From Ichthyophis bannanicus (Eukaryota > Chordata > Amphibia > Gymnophiona > Ichthyophiidae), in the NCBI GenBank assembly GCA_033557465.1, contig CM066032.1, positions 1,313,444,191-1,313,508,190 on the forward strand: DNA of 64,000 nt. Reading direction: 5' to 3'. The notes under the pieces are model-generated. The model was not told where the DNA came from, ran no database searches, and worked only from the letters and a program-made list of their open reading frames with translations. Of this stretch, positions 22,872 through 33,708 are shown piece after piece (position 1 is the stretch's first letter; the number at the start of each line of letters is the position of its first letter). The position numbers and the translations under genes were made by a program.

Positions 22872-23511
22872 AGTCCTACCCCAAGCATTAAGAGTAATCA
22901 GACAACCTGCGCTCGAGCATTTTCTCTACTACCAAACTATATTAAAGACATAACCTCACAACATTCACGGAACACTTTGATGAGATTACATGATCCACCA
23001 CTCACCTTTTTGACTGCCTCAACCCTCCTACTCTCCCCCATCCCTTCTCAACCCTCCCCTTCTCTCCCCCTCCTGCTCCTCAGCTCAGGCTGAAACAATG
23101 TCTGCTACAAGCTTTCTTGCTAAAACGTATATAGTTTAACACAGTTCTGTATTACCTCTAGTTTTCACTCTTTTTACTTTGTTTATTTATTCCATGTAAG
23201 TTATAATACCTACTCCATGTAAAATTGCGCCATGTAATGTTGAAGTTTAGTTCTTTGTAAACCGCGTTGATCCTTGGAAACGCGGTATATAAGAATGAAT
23301 AAGTAAATAAATATATAAATGGTTTAAAGGTGAGGTCAGAGAGACTGCTGTACTTTTGTAGCCAAAATAGCATCTTTCAGGAAATGGAAAAAGGAGCCAA
23401 ATGATGAAAATGGGGAAACAACATAAGGACTGGCAAGTCAGATGCAAGGCACTGATAAGGCAGGCAAAGAGAGAATTTGAAAAAAAAGCTTGTCATGGAA
23501 GCAAAAATGCA

Positions 23512-24152
23512 TGAAGGCCTCTAACCTACTGGACGTCCAACCCCTGTATGGCCCATCAGAATTGGGACAAGCAGGAGACCTTATTATGCCCCTGTGGCAT
23601 CAGAATCGGGTCTACCGGCTTGCACTTGCAGGCCGGCCCCAATTCTGAAAGGCCGCACATCCAACCACATCCATGTCAAACTCTGCCTGGCCCTGTAATG
23701 GAGCCACAATTCCATGGTGTCTTGTTTCCATGGCACCGCCACTCCATTATGGAGCCATGACCGCTGGCTGCCACCGAGAATCTTTCCCCTCAGCCAGATC
23801 CCTTATCCAGCCTCCCATGACCAGAGTCCAGCTGCAGGGAATCTCCTCCATGCCTCCCTAGTTTGTCCCTGCTGGCCGCCGCTGCTATCCAGCATCCAGG
23901 GGGACTTATTCCACCTCTGAGGAACATACCCTGGACATACAGGGCCAACTTCAGAATGGCCCTGTATGTCTAGGGTAATGGCCTGCCAATGCACTGCCCT
24001 CACTCTGCCTTCTTCCCACCCATGTCTAATGCTCCCTGTACAACTCTTCTATCTGTACAGGAGCCTCGCATGGGGACAGCAAGGGGGATGAATAGCGGGA
24101 GTGTACATCCAGGCAGGGCATATATCCTTGCTATTCGTGGCTCGGAATGACC
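23512..24152 (-). mobile_element. Unidentified ~640-bp repeat, copy 1
   Basis: This segment interrupts the CR1 linker frame between AAAAATGCAT and CATAATAAAACG. Its edges are weakly inverted: GAAGGCCTC at the left and GACCTTC at the right, with CAT possibly duplicated. Read on the minus strand it aligns block by block with 31875-32540: GAATAGC, then CCGCTATTCA, then ACAGGGCC and TCAGAGGTG. There is no coding frame. It is an uncharacterised non-autonomous family as far as I can tell. Confidence 0.6.
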
Positions 24153-25254
24153 TTCATAATAAAACGTTTTCAAGTACATTCATAGCAAAAAACCTGTGAG
24201 AGAATCAGTAGGACCATTAGATGATAGAGAGGTAAAAGAGGTGCTAAGGGAGGACAAGACTATAGCAGAGAGACTGAATGAATTATTTTCTTAGATCTTT
24301 GCTGAAGATGTAGGGAAGTTACCCATGCCTGAAATGGCATTTAAAGGTGATGTATTGGAAGAATTGAAAGAAATATTGATAAACTGGGAAGATGTATTAC
24401 AACTATTTCATAAACTGAAGAGTAGCAAATCACCTAGACCAGATGGAAATTGAAGACCTACTATTAGTAATCTGTGAAATATTATTAAAATCATATGTAG
24501 TAGTTGAAGATTGGAGAATGGCCAATGTAATGCCAATTTTTAAAAATGGTTCCAGGGGTGATCTGGGAAACCACAGACTGGTGAGTCTGATGTCATTACC
24601 AGCAAAATAGTAGAAACTATTATAGAGAATAAAATTACTGAACATGTAGATACTATAGTCATGGTTTAATGGGATAAAGTCAACATGGATTTAGTCAAGG
24701 AAAGACTTGTTTTACTAATCTGTTATATTTTTTAAAGATGTGATTAAACAGGTAGACAAAAATGAGCGGGTCGATATAATGTATCTGGATTTTCAGAAAG
24801 CCTTTGACAAGGTCCCTCGTGAAAGACTCTTGGCGAAATTAAAAAGTTCTGGGATAGGAGGCAGTGTACTATTGTGGATCAGGAACTGATTAAAAGATAG
24901 AAAGCAGAGAGGGCATAGTTACTCATCTATAACAGGTGATTTCTGGGAACAGCAGAAATTTAGTCTTCACATATGGGTGACATCGACACTGACGGAGCCC
25001 GTGTAGGGTCGCTCCCCAGCATCCAATAGGAAAGCCTTTGGGATCATCCCACCACGCCTGCATAGCTGCCTTACCGCTTTTCCTGCTCCCCTCCTCAGTT
25101 GAGTTTGTAGCTGAGCTAAAAGGAGAGAAAGAAAAAAGAGAAAACCTAGGGGAGGGGGGTGGGTTGTGAAGAATAAATTCCTGCTGTTCCTGGAGATTAC
25201 CTGTTTCAGGTGAGTAACTGTGCTATCTCCAGTTACAAGCAGGAATGTAATCTT

Positions 25255-26436
25255 CACATATGGGACTCCCTAGTTAGAAGATGTCAGAGAGATGACCTCA
25301 GAATCGGCTGTGGTTTGTCCCAGATATGCCTAAAGAGGTCATGTATCCTCCATGTATGTCTGGTAGTGAAGTCCGGGATGGAGGGCAGGAGTTGCTCTAA
25401 GTATGAAAGAGATGCTGGAGAGTCTGGCCAAACATAGCATCCCAGTGGGAGTCCTTGTCTAGGCTGTAGTGGGCAGCAAAAGTATGGACCAAAGACCAAG
25501 TTGCTGCTTTGCAGATCTCATCAATAACTATAGATCATAAAATTGTCATCGAGTTAGCCATGGCTCTAACATTATGGGCATTGACATGATCCTTGAGGGA
25601 GAGTCCTGCTTTCTCATAAACAAAGGTGATGCAGTCAGTTATCCACTTGGAGGGAGTACATTTGGAGACTGGCAATCTGAGGTGACTAGAGTCAAAGGAG
25701 ATGAACAGCTGAGAAGCTTTCCGGTATTCTCAAGTCCTCTGGAGATAAAAAGCTAAGGCACGTTTACAATCCAGAGTGTGAAGGGTGGCTTCTACCCTAG
25801 ATTAGTCCTGTCTAGGGAAAATCATAGGGAGATAGACCGACTGGTTCAAATGGAAGGGTGAGACCACCTTCAGCATGCAGTGAGGGTGAGTCCTAAGGAC
25901 TACCTTATCATGGTGGAACCGTGTGAAAGGTGGGTCAGCCACTAAGGCCTGGAGCTCACTAATGCGCCTTGCTGAAGTGAGGGCAATGAGGAAGATGACC
26001 TTCCATGTGAGAAACTTAAGTGAGATAGTGGCTAGGGGTTCAAAGGTCGGCTTGAGAAGCTGTCCTAGAACAACATTACTGATGATGGCATAATGGGAGA
26101 CTTGATTAATAGAAGACCCCTCATGAAGCATGCTACAAGTGGCTGAGAAGAGATGGGTTGGCCATCTAAGGGCACGTGAGAGGCCACAATTGCACTTAGG
26201 TGTACTCTTACCGAATTGGTTTTGAATCCAGAAGAAGATAAATGGAGGAGATACTCAAGCAGCACCTCCATCGGAGCTGAGAAGGGATTAATATTCTTCT
26301 GAGAACACCAGAAAGAAAACCTATGCCACTGGAAAGCATAGGACCACCTGATGGATGGCTTCCTAGAAGCAAAGAGGATGTCCTTAACCTCCTGGGGAAG
26401 GGTAATGCCTTGGAAGGCTATGCCTTCAGCAGCCAT
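25255..26436 (-). pseudogene. DIRS copy 2 tyrosine recombinase
   Basis: The N-terminal domain is at 26436-26065 (SIRWSYAFQWHRFSFWC), and the fold core is at 26131-25802, with TSARRISEL holding the first catalytic arginine. Past a frame break the reading continues near 25640-25400: NVRAMA, inside HNVR (the HxxR pair), is followed by an in-frame stop, then EICKAATWSLVHTFAAHYS with the candidate tyrosine. All catalytic positions are recognisable, but the gene is split by a stop and frameshifts. The end is about 25410-25390. Confidence 0.75.
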
Positions 26437-26560
26437 GCTGTGAGATGGAGAGACTGTGGATTGGGATGGAGCAGTGAGAGAGGAGATCTTGAACAGACCA
26501 CAGATCTATAGGTTGAGCCTGAGACAAACGTAGAAAGAGAGGGTACCACGGTTGACATGG

Positions 26561-28232
26561 TCAGCATGGTGCTATGAGTATCATGAAGCCCCTGTCCATC
26601 TGGAGTTTGAAAAGACTTTTGGGAATTAGGGGAATGGGAGGGAAGGCATATAGAAAACCCTGTCCCCAGTGGAGGTGAAAAGCATCCACCTGTTGGCTGT
26701 TTGGCGCAGGAGTCCTGGTACAGAAGCGAGGGAGCTTGGCATTCTGAGGACTAGCAAACAGGTCTATCTCTGGAGTCCCCCAGATCTGAAAAATGTGGGA
26801 GACTGTCTTCATGAAGAGACCACTCGTGGGGGAAAAGGATTCAACTTAGTCTGTCCGCTAAAACATTGTGCTTGCCCAGGAGATACACTGCTTGGAGGTG
26901 AATGTGATGATGTATGGCAGAGGACCATAGATGTAGAGCCTTGCTGCAGAGGGCCCCAGAACATATTCCATCTTGCTTGTTCATGTAGAACATGGCTACT
27001 TGATTCTTGGTTTGGACTAGGACTCTGTGGCAATGAAGATGGTCCTGGAATACTTTGAGAACATTCAGAATGGCTCTGAGCTCCAGCAGATTTATGTGGA
27101 GTTGTGACTCCTGCTGAGACCAGAGTCTTTGAGTGGAGAGAGATCCCAGATGGGCTCCCCAGCCCAGTCTGGATGCATCCGTCATCAGGGTACATTGATG
27201 TGCTGGCGTCTGAAAAGGTGACCCTATAAGGAGATTTTCTGGGGATCGCCACCACTGAACAGACAAGATCAGAAGGGTAGAGACTGTTATCTTGTCCTCC
27301 ATGTGACCTGATGCTTGAGGCCACTGGGCTGTGTGCATGTGTAGACGGGGATATGGAACTACATGCACCGTTGATGCCATATGACCCAGAGGTTTTAGTA
27401 TTTCTCAAGGAGTAAGATAGTTCTTGAGACATTTATTTATTTATTTTATTTATTTACATTCTCTTATATACCGTGCTATTCTGCATCAGCGCGGTTTACA
27501 TTGAACAAACTGAAATTACATTGAACAGGGTATTATAACTTGGAGAAAACTATTTTACAGGGAACATGGGCTATGGAGGGTTAAGTGGCTTGCCCAAGAC
27601 CACAAGGAGCACCTGTGGGACTAGAAACCCCAGTCCTTCCAGCCCAAGGTTGCTGCCCTCTAGTGGGATTTGAACCCCCGACCTTCCGGCCTGAAGTACA
27701 TTGCCCCAACCACTAGGCTACTCCTCCACTCCATGCCTGAGATGCTAACTGATTAAGATGAGCACAGCGGAGTTGGGGCAGAAATGCCCTTGACTACTGA
27801 GTATTTAAGAGGGCCCCTATGAACTCTAGAGTTTGAAAGGGGAACGAGTTGGGATTTTGGAAGATTTATGACAAATCCTAAATGTTGCAACACCTGCATG
27901 GTGCATGAGAGGGATACCATCTTGAACGTCTCCATAAGAGATGCTTGTTTAGTTCCCTGAGGTCCAGAATGTGCCTGTATCCCCCAGTTTTCTTTGGAAT
28001 AAGAAAGTAGGGAGAATAGAAGCCCATTCCCTAATGGTATGTTGGAACCTCCTCTATTGAACCCTGCAGTAGAAGGGAGGTGACCTCCTGTAGTAACAGA
28101 GCAGTGAGAGGGGGCTGAGAATGGAACTCTCTTGGTGAAGTCGGGGGGGGGGGGGGTAGGCTTCGTAGATGAAATTTGTATCCTTCCCGCACTATCGTTA
28201 ATGTCTACTGCTCCAAGATGATGAGATGCCAC
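26561..28232 (-). pseudogene. DIRS copy 2 RT/RNase H with the RT core deleted
   Basis: The RT N-terminal region runs to NKQASLMETFKM near 27940. The reading then jumps directly to MQVLQHLGFVINLPKSQLVPL near 27880. The palm motifs seen in copy 1, including DLKDAY and YMDD, should lie between, so roughly 300 coding bases are gone. After the SINE, RNase H continues at 27380-26841 (MTDASRLGWGAHLG, INLLELRAI, KNQVAMFYMNKQ, VLADRLS) and the EIDLFASP stretch at 26812-26561. Without a palm it could not copy itself. Confidence 0.8.
27432..27735 (-). mobile_element. CORE-type SINE inserted in DIRS copy 2
   Basis: Full structure on the minus strand: tRNA-like head (GGAGTAGCCTAGTGGTTGG), B box (GGGTTCAAATCCC), core (GGTTAAGTGGCTTGCCCAAG on the plus strand) and tail. 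The tail shares the CCGTGCTATTCTGCATCAGCGCGGTT hairpin region and (AAAT)n with L2-type 3' ends. It is the most complete copy in the window. It sits between the RT remnant and RNase H of the DIRS element and is therefore younger. Confidence 0.85.
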
Positions 28233-28319
28233 CTGTGGACATAATGATAGAGTCTGCCAGAAATGTGGACAGGGTTGGGATTCTCTAGAGGCAGGTCAGC
28301 TATGTTTTCTAGAAATGAG

Positions 28320-30181
28320 TCAAAAACCCGGAGCTGTCTGGGTCTGCTGAGGTGGCTGGGACTTGTGAGTCTGGGCCTTCTTTTGCTGTTTTGGAGATTT
28401 TTTCCCCTTCTGAGGAGCATGATGCAGACATTGAACAGCAGGGGTATAAGAAGGATAATACTTCTTTTTATTGAAGAAAGCTTTCTTTGCTGCTTTCTTC
28501 TTAACTGGGTTGGCAGTAGATCTAGAGAACCTATTTAGGGTAGTGTTCTCAGACTCCAACTGAGAGGCCTTCTCTTGACAATCCTTGCCAAAGAGGTTTT
28601 TACCGGTGCAAGAGATATTACCCAGCTTATCTTGAACCCACTGTTCAAGATCCGATCCTGGGAGCCAAGCAATCCTGTGTGCACCGATGCAGATGGATGA
28701 AGTTCTGCTGATGCACTCAAAGCAATCAAAAGTTGCTCTGTTAACAAATTTTGAAACATTCTGAACATGCTTCACAAGGGTGAGATAATCCGCCTTCTTA
28801 TCATCAGGCAGAAGAGGAGCCATTAACTCCAAATCTTTAGCCTCCTCTCTGAGGAACATACCCATATAGAGTATGTAGGTACTAATTCTGGCCGATAGCT
28901 TGGAGGCCCTGAAAACAACGTCAACAAAAAAAACATTGAGGGTTCTTGATTCCCTACCTGGAGGGTTTGAAGAATGTGTTTTTGTGCTCTTGATTCAATG
29001 CATTTCTGATTCCACTACCATGGAATAGTGGGGCAATTGTGTTTTTTGAAAACCAGGACACTCCGGTACCTGGTATAAGGTATCGAGCCAGCGTGTATGG
29101 GGAGAAATAGTCAGAAGTGTCTCCCACATACAAAGCATAAGGTCGTGAAGTATCCGATGGATAGGGAGCGAAGCCACCTCTTTTGGAGCCATCGGGTATT
29201 GAAGAATTTCCAGTTCTTTGGCCCTAGGCTCTTTTCTCCGATGTTACTGTTATGGACAGGCCCCTAGCAACATCGCAAATAAAGTATTGGAAAGACATGT
29301 CCTCTGGTGGGGACATGTGGCGTTGTGGGGATGGAGATGGGTTCTCCAGGAGAGTTTGCATGTCTCGAGTGTCGGCCGATTCATCGTCCGAGGAATCGGA
29401 ATCCAAATCCAAAGACTCCAAATATCGTCGGGCAGGGTGTTCCCGCACTGTATGAATTTGGAATCTGTGTAGTTGGAACCTCGGTACTGGAAACGGATTT
29501 GAGGGCTGGCATGGGCAGTAGCGTGGAAAGTGGCAAAAAAGTCGATGCAGCCTGTATCGTACCGATGCTGGTACTGGCACCTGCGGACACCAACTGTAAG
29601 GGTTTTACTGGAACCGAGGCCACCAGAAAGGTCGCTAAGCTCCGCTTGATTGCAAGAATACGTTGATCCATGGAGCTTGCCAGTGCTTGGGTATTGGTAC
29701 CAGAATTGTGGGCCATGATCCCTGAGCATAGCACCAGGAGCTGTCCGGAGGTGGAGGCCTCGGGAGCATTCTGGGACCCCACTAAGGCTTTGGAGGGAAG
29801 CTGCTCCCGCCAGGGTTGTTTGGCCAGTTTGTCCCCCTCCAGGGCAACGTCAGAGGCATTTTGATGCTTAGAAGGAGATCTACCCTTGGGAGGTAGGCAA
29901 GCCTTCAATGAAGACTTAGGTTTCGATACCTGAGAACCTTGCAAGGAAGATGAAGCTCTCGATGATGTTGATGTTAAAGAGACAGTGTTGGAGGTGAAGA
30001 GGGTGCCCAGCTTTGCAGCTCAATTCTGTAGGCCTCTCTTCATCATCTTTCTACAAAGAAGATATTCTGATGGTTGATGATCAGGCCCTAAGCATTTTAG
30101 ACACCAGTCATGGGTGTCTGTGGCCAAGATGGTACTGACACACTTAGAACATTTCTTAAAACAACTAGATGGTTTTTCCAT
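28320..30181 (-). pseudogene. DIRS copy 2 ORF1 (gag-like)
   Basis: The ATG at 30181 opens MEKPSSCFKKCSKC. The C-x2-C...THDWCLKCLG zinc block common to both DIRS copies follows. Further readings are MSPPEDMSF near 29300, the ILHDLMLCMWE and TQLPHYSMVVES stretch at 29192-28995, and a 181-codon open C-terminal part at 28865-28320 with an Asp/Lys-rich end (KKAAKKAFFNKKK). Several frame changes are needed. Boundaries to the RT are approximate. Confidence 0.75.
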
Positions 30182-31704
30182 TGTGTCTGTGACAAAATGG
30201 AGGGCCTAGGCCTAAGATGGCATCGATGCACCTGAAGAAAAGAAAAAATCCTTTTCTTCACAGGTTTTTTGTTGTTTTTTTTAGAGAAAGAAGAAAAAAG
30301 AAAGAAAGTACCGATGAAGATCGGTACCAGCATCAACAGGAAGGCCGATGCAAACCACAAAAATATGAAAAACAGCAATTTTCTGCAGTGACAGGATTTG
30401 CTTCCTGCCGGCTCTGTGGAAATGAAGAACTGAGGAAGGAAAAGGGAAAGCCAGGAAGGCAGTTGCGCAGGTGTAGTGAGATGCTCCCAAAGGTTTTTCT
30501 TTTGGACGCTGGGGAGAGTTCCCGCGTGGGCTCCTTCAGTGCTGATGTCACCCATATGTGAAGACTACATTCCTGCTTGTTCCTGGGGATTAAGGCTAAA
30601 TGGCCAATTTTCTCAATGGAGAAAGGTGAATAGTAGAGTACCCCAGGGATCTGTGGTGGGCCTGCTGTTTTTTAACATATTCATAAATGACCTGAAAATG
30701 GGAATAACGAATGAGGTAATCAGATCTGCAGATGGCACAAAAGTATTCAAATTTGTTAAAACACAAGAGGATTGTGAAACATTGCAAGAGGACCTTAATA
30801 AATTGAAAGACTGGATGTCCAAATGGCTGATGAAATTTAATGTGGAAACATGCAAAGTTCTACACCTAGGAAAGAACAAACCAAACTATGGTTTCACAAT
30901 GCAAGGTTCCACATTAGGAATCGCCACCCAGGAAAAAGTTTTAGCATCATGAATAATACATTAAAACCCTTCACCCAGTGTGCAGCAGTGGCCAGGAAGG
31001 CAAATAGAATGCTAGGAATCATAAGGAAAGGAATGGATAATAAAACCAAAGATATTATAATGCCTCTGTACTGTTCCATGTGCATCCACACCTTGAATAT
31101 TGTGTGCAATTCTGGAAGCCATATCATAGAAAGGATAAAGCAGAAATGGAAAAGGTAATAAGAACAGCCACCAAAATTATAAAATGTATGGAAGGATACC
31201 CCTATGATGATAGACTTGAAAGGTTAGGGCTTTTCAACTTGGAAAAGAGGCTGAGGGGAGATATGATAGAGGTCTATAAATTAATGAATGGAGTGGAACG
31301 GGTAAACGTAGATAGGCTGTTACACCATCAAAAGTAGAAAGACTAGGGGACACACAATGAAGCTACAATGTAACCCATTTAAGATTATTAAGAGAAAATA
31401 TTTTTTCACTCATTGCTTAATCAAATTCTGGAATTCGTTACTGAAAAATGTAGTAAAAGCTGATAGTGTAGCTGGATTTTAAAGTGGTTTGGACAAGTTT
31501 CTGGAGGAAAGGTCCATAAATCATTATTAAAGAGAACCCAGGAAATCCACTGCTTACCCCGGGACAAGCATTGTGGAACCTGTGTACTTTTTTGGGAACC
31601 TGCCAGGTACTTGTGACGTGTATTGGCCACTGTTGGAAACAGGATACTAGGCTAGATGGATCTTGGTCAGACCCAGTATGGCATTTCTTATGTTCTTATG
31701 TAAA

Positions 31705-31874
31705 GGGACCCTGAATATCCCTTTGTCCCTCCACAGAACAAATAAATAAAAAAACTCAACACCTCCTCCCCCCCCCCCCCCCCATTCATTCCACTCTACT
31801 AAGAAAGCCTCCCATCCTTGTTGGATCCAAGTTTATACTTTGATCAAACACCAGCCCTCTTTTAACACATAGTG
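31705..31874. repeat. Spacer with poly-C tract
   Basis: AT-rich spacer containing a long C-run at about 31763-31783. No gene is visible. Confidence 0.6.
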
Positions 31875-32540
31875 AGTCATTACAATCCCGAATAGCAGGA
31901 GCTGGATCTCCGACATGGATGTTCAGCCCCCGCTATTCACCTATTCCTGATGCCGAGGACAGAGCTCCCTGCACGTACACAGGAGATGTGTGTGGAGCTC
32001 TGTACGAGGGCGGGAGGGGGTGGGCCGAGGGAAAATCGATGGTGGGCCTGAGACATGTCCCTGACCCCAGACGTACAGGGCCGATTCCGGTCACGGCTCT
32101 GTGTGGGGTCAGGGAGATAGACGGGGAGGCTTTTTTCATCTCAGAGGTGAAATAAGTCCTTCCCCCAAGTGTGACAGTCTGTGATGAAGGACACCCCAGA
32201 AGTTGAGGAGTGCACAGGAGAATCCCAGCAGCCCAGCCCAGGCATCCGCAGGCCCATTTGGCAGTTGGGCAGTGGGAAAAGAAAGCCATGCTGGGTTCGT
32301 GCATGAAGATAGCTTCTACGTGGTGTCCTGGTGCCATGGCAATGGGATGTCATGGCACTGGGCTCCATTCAGGGATTGTGTCAGGGTTGGATGGGGAGGT
32401 AGCGGAGCATCTAAGGGCACAGAAATGGGGCAGGTCCTGCCCGTCCAGGCCTGTTTCACCCGATTCTGATCCCATGGGGATGTCTAGCCCCCACGGGATC
32501 AGAATCGGGTGCAGCCCTGGCCTGTCCAGAGTTTGGATGT
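31875..32540 (+). mobile_element. Unidentified ~640-bp repeat, copy 2
   Basis: Homologous to 24152-23512 (opposite strand). Shared landmarks in order are GAGTCATTACAATCCCGAATAGC at the left, CCCCGCTATTCA, CCTGCACGTACA, ACAGGGCCGATTC, TCAGAGGTGAAATAAGTCC and GGATGTCCAG near the right end. Neither copy has a long meaningful frame. Edges were judged only by the extent of the alignment. Confidence 0.55.
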
Positions 32541-32611
32541 CCAGATGGGCTGGACATGCTCTGATGTGAATTGGCCTCATGCTCTCCATCTCCCTTTGCC
32601 CCCAACTCCAT

Positions 32612-32935
32612 GTCCAGCATCTGCTCTCTCTACCCCATCCCATGTCCACTATCTGTCCTCCAGCTCCCTCACTCTGTGGCCACCATCTTCCCTGTGTCCC
32701 CTCAACCCATTGCCAGCATCTGCTCTCTCTACCCATCCCATGTCCACTATCTGTCCTCCAGCTCCCTCACTCTGTGGCCACCATCTTCCCTGTGTCCCCT
32801 CAACCCATTGCCAGCATCTGCTCTCTCTACCCCATCCCATGTCCACTATCTGTCCTCCAGCTCCCTCACTCTGTGGCCACCATCTTCCCTGTGTCCCCTC
32901 AACCCATTGCCAGCATCTGTCCCCTTACCCTATGG
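32612..32935 (+). repeat. Minisatellite, ~98-bp unit, about 3.3 copies
   Basis: A C-rich unit of 98-99 bases containing CCATGTCCACTATCTGTCC and CAACCCATTGCCAGCATCTG repeats head to tail with very few differences, then decays at the right side. The high identity implies recent expansion. Open frames across it arise only because the unit lacks stops. Confidence 0.9.
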
Positions 32936-33141
32936 CCAGCATCTGTCTCCCACCCAAGCCCATGTCTACTATCTCTTCTTTACCTCCCTGTGTTTTGGAT
33001 CTGTTTTCAGTCCCCCTCTATACATCCCCATGTCTAGCATCTTCCTTCTACCCCCACTGATGTGCAGTATCACCTTATTGCTTTCTCTCTTCCTCCACTT
33101 CTCCCCAGCCTACTGCTATTGTTGCCTATCTCAATGTCTGC

Positions 33142-33335
33142 GGCAGTGGCAGCAATTACCAAACAAAAGCATGGAGTCTTCATGATTCCATCACTCTTTG
33201 GAAGGCCTTGCTGGTCCTTTGATACAAAAAGCATGTGTCAGAATGGGGCAGGACCAGCAGGACCTTCCAAGCATGTGCTGGAGTTGTGACCATCCTATGC
33301 TTTTGTTTTTAAAAATCTGATAGCCTGCTGCTGTC
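33142..33335. repeat. Foldback sequence
   Basis: Inverted arms: GGCAGTGGCAG, AAACAAAAGCATGG and GGAAGGCCTTGCTGGTCC at 33142-33217 pair with GGACCAGCAGGACCTTCC at 33251-33268, CCTATGCTTTTG near 33294, and a CACTGCC block near 33330. It is probably a MITE, but I could not fix ends or a target duplication. Confidence 0.6.
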
Positions 33336-33515
33336 ACTGCCACTGCTTTTTGCTGGGTCTGAGTCAGTGATAGAGATGGAAAGGGGCGCCACAGCCCATT
33401 TCTCAGACCCGGGAGAAGCAGAGGCAGTGGTGGTGGCAGCAACTGGACCAATCAATAAAAGAAAAGGCAGAGTGAGGTGAATTCTTCTGGGGTGTCTTAG
33501 GAGTATATTTTGACA

Positions 33516-33708
33516 GAGAATCCTTGGAAGGAACAAATTTTAATATCAGATACTTGGGAGTGCTTCTATATTGCATTTCCAAATACATTTGAACAGATAT
33601 TCATTACAGTTCTCTTATTGTGGTCACAGTCCCCTGAAGAAGGCCCGTGTGGCCGAAACACGTGTAGGGCTGACCTCCTAATAAAATTTGTTCCTTCCAA
33701 GGGTTCTC
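33516..33708 (+). ncRNA. Hammerhead-ribozyme-like motif between inverted repeats
   Basis: The core CTGAAGA (33634-33640) fits the hammerhead consensus CUGANGA. A GGCC-CGTGT-GGCC stem-loop (33642-33654) follows, then GAAA (33655-33658), in the order and spacing of stem II and the second core block. Two 29-base arms flank it, 33516-33544 and 33680-33708, which are inverted copies of each other with two differences. Hammerhead motifs of this kind accompany Penelope-like elements and other retroelements. An extra A at the base of stem II and an unclear stem III make catalytic activity doubtful. Confidence 0.4.

Larger units (their letters stand above)
21332..23318 (+). mobile_element. L2-like LINE 3' part split by an LTR-like insertion
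   Basis: The left piece (21332-21547) reads LKELHWLPLLSRIKYKTLM and SSQYLQYI, the standard L2 RT C-terminal region. The right piece (22872-23318) continues with CARAFSLLPNYIKD and ends in the L2-type tail: ACCGCGTTGAT hairpin, CGCGGTATATAAG, then (AAAT)n. Removing 21548-22871 with one copy of the AGTC duplication gives a continuous reading. It is 5'-truncated like most LINE insertions. Confidence 0.8.
24914..30594 (-). mobile_element. DIRS-type retrotransposon, copy 2
   Basis: This copy lies on the minus strand inside the CR1 reverse transcriptase. The terminal repeats are 24920-25075 and about 30440-30590, complementary over blocks such as TCTTCACATATGGGTGACATC. The internal complementary region is at about 25180-25275. 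ORF1, RT/RNase H and recombinase are in the expected order, but the RT core is deleted, a SINE is inserted at 27432-27735, and the recombinase holds a stop. It is a different subfamily from copy 1: the proteins align but the DNA has diverged clearly. Confidence 0.9.
20780..31700 (+). mobile_element. CR1-type LINE copy split by nested insertions
   Basis: Four pieces are collinear. Endonuclease C-terminal part is at 20780-21331 (DLVLSG, SDHSMI). The basic linker is at 23319-23511. Linker and RT N-terminal half are at 24153-24913 (KSSKSPRPDG-like, then YLDFQKAFDKVP near 24790). RT C-terminal half and 3' end are at 30594-31700 (GLNGQFSQW, VPQGSV, then [11 protein letters not shown] near 31085 and the 3' terminus TTTCTTATGTTCTTATG). 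The gaps are an L2 piece, an unidentified repeat and DIRS copy 2. Removing them leaves roughly 2.6 kb of LINE. The RT palm lies in the second half and contains frame breaks, so it is inactive. Confidence 0.85.

Noticed and set aside
29250..29944. Overlapping 118-187-codon minus-strand frames in DIRS copy 2
   Set aside because: Only one can be ORF1 at each point; the others are frame shadows. They were folded into the ORF1 pseudogene call.
32509..33185. Three overlapping open frames of 150-204 codons
   Set aside because: They run through the 98-bp tandem repeat in different frames, as expected from a C-rich unit without stops.
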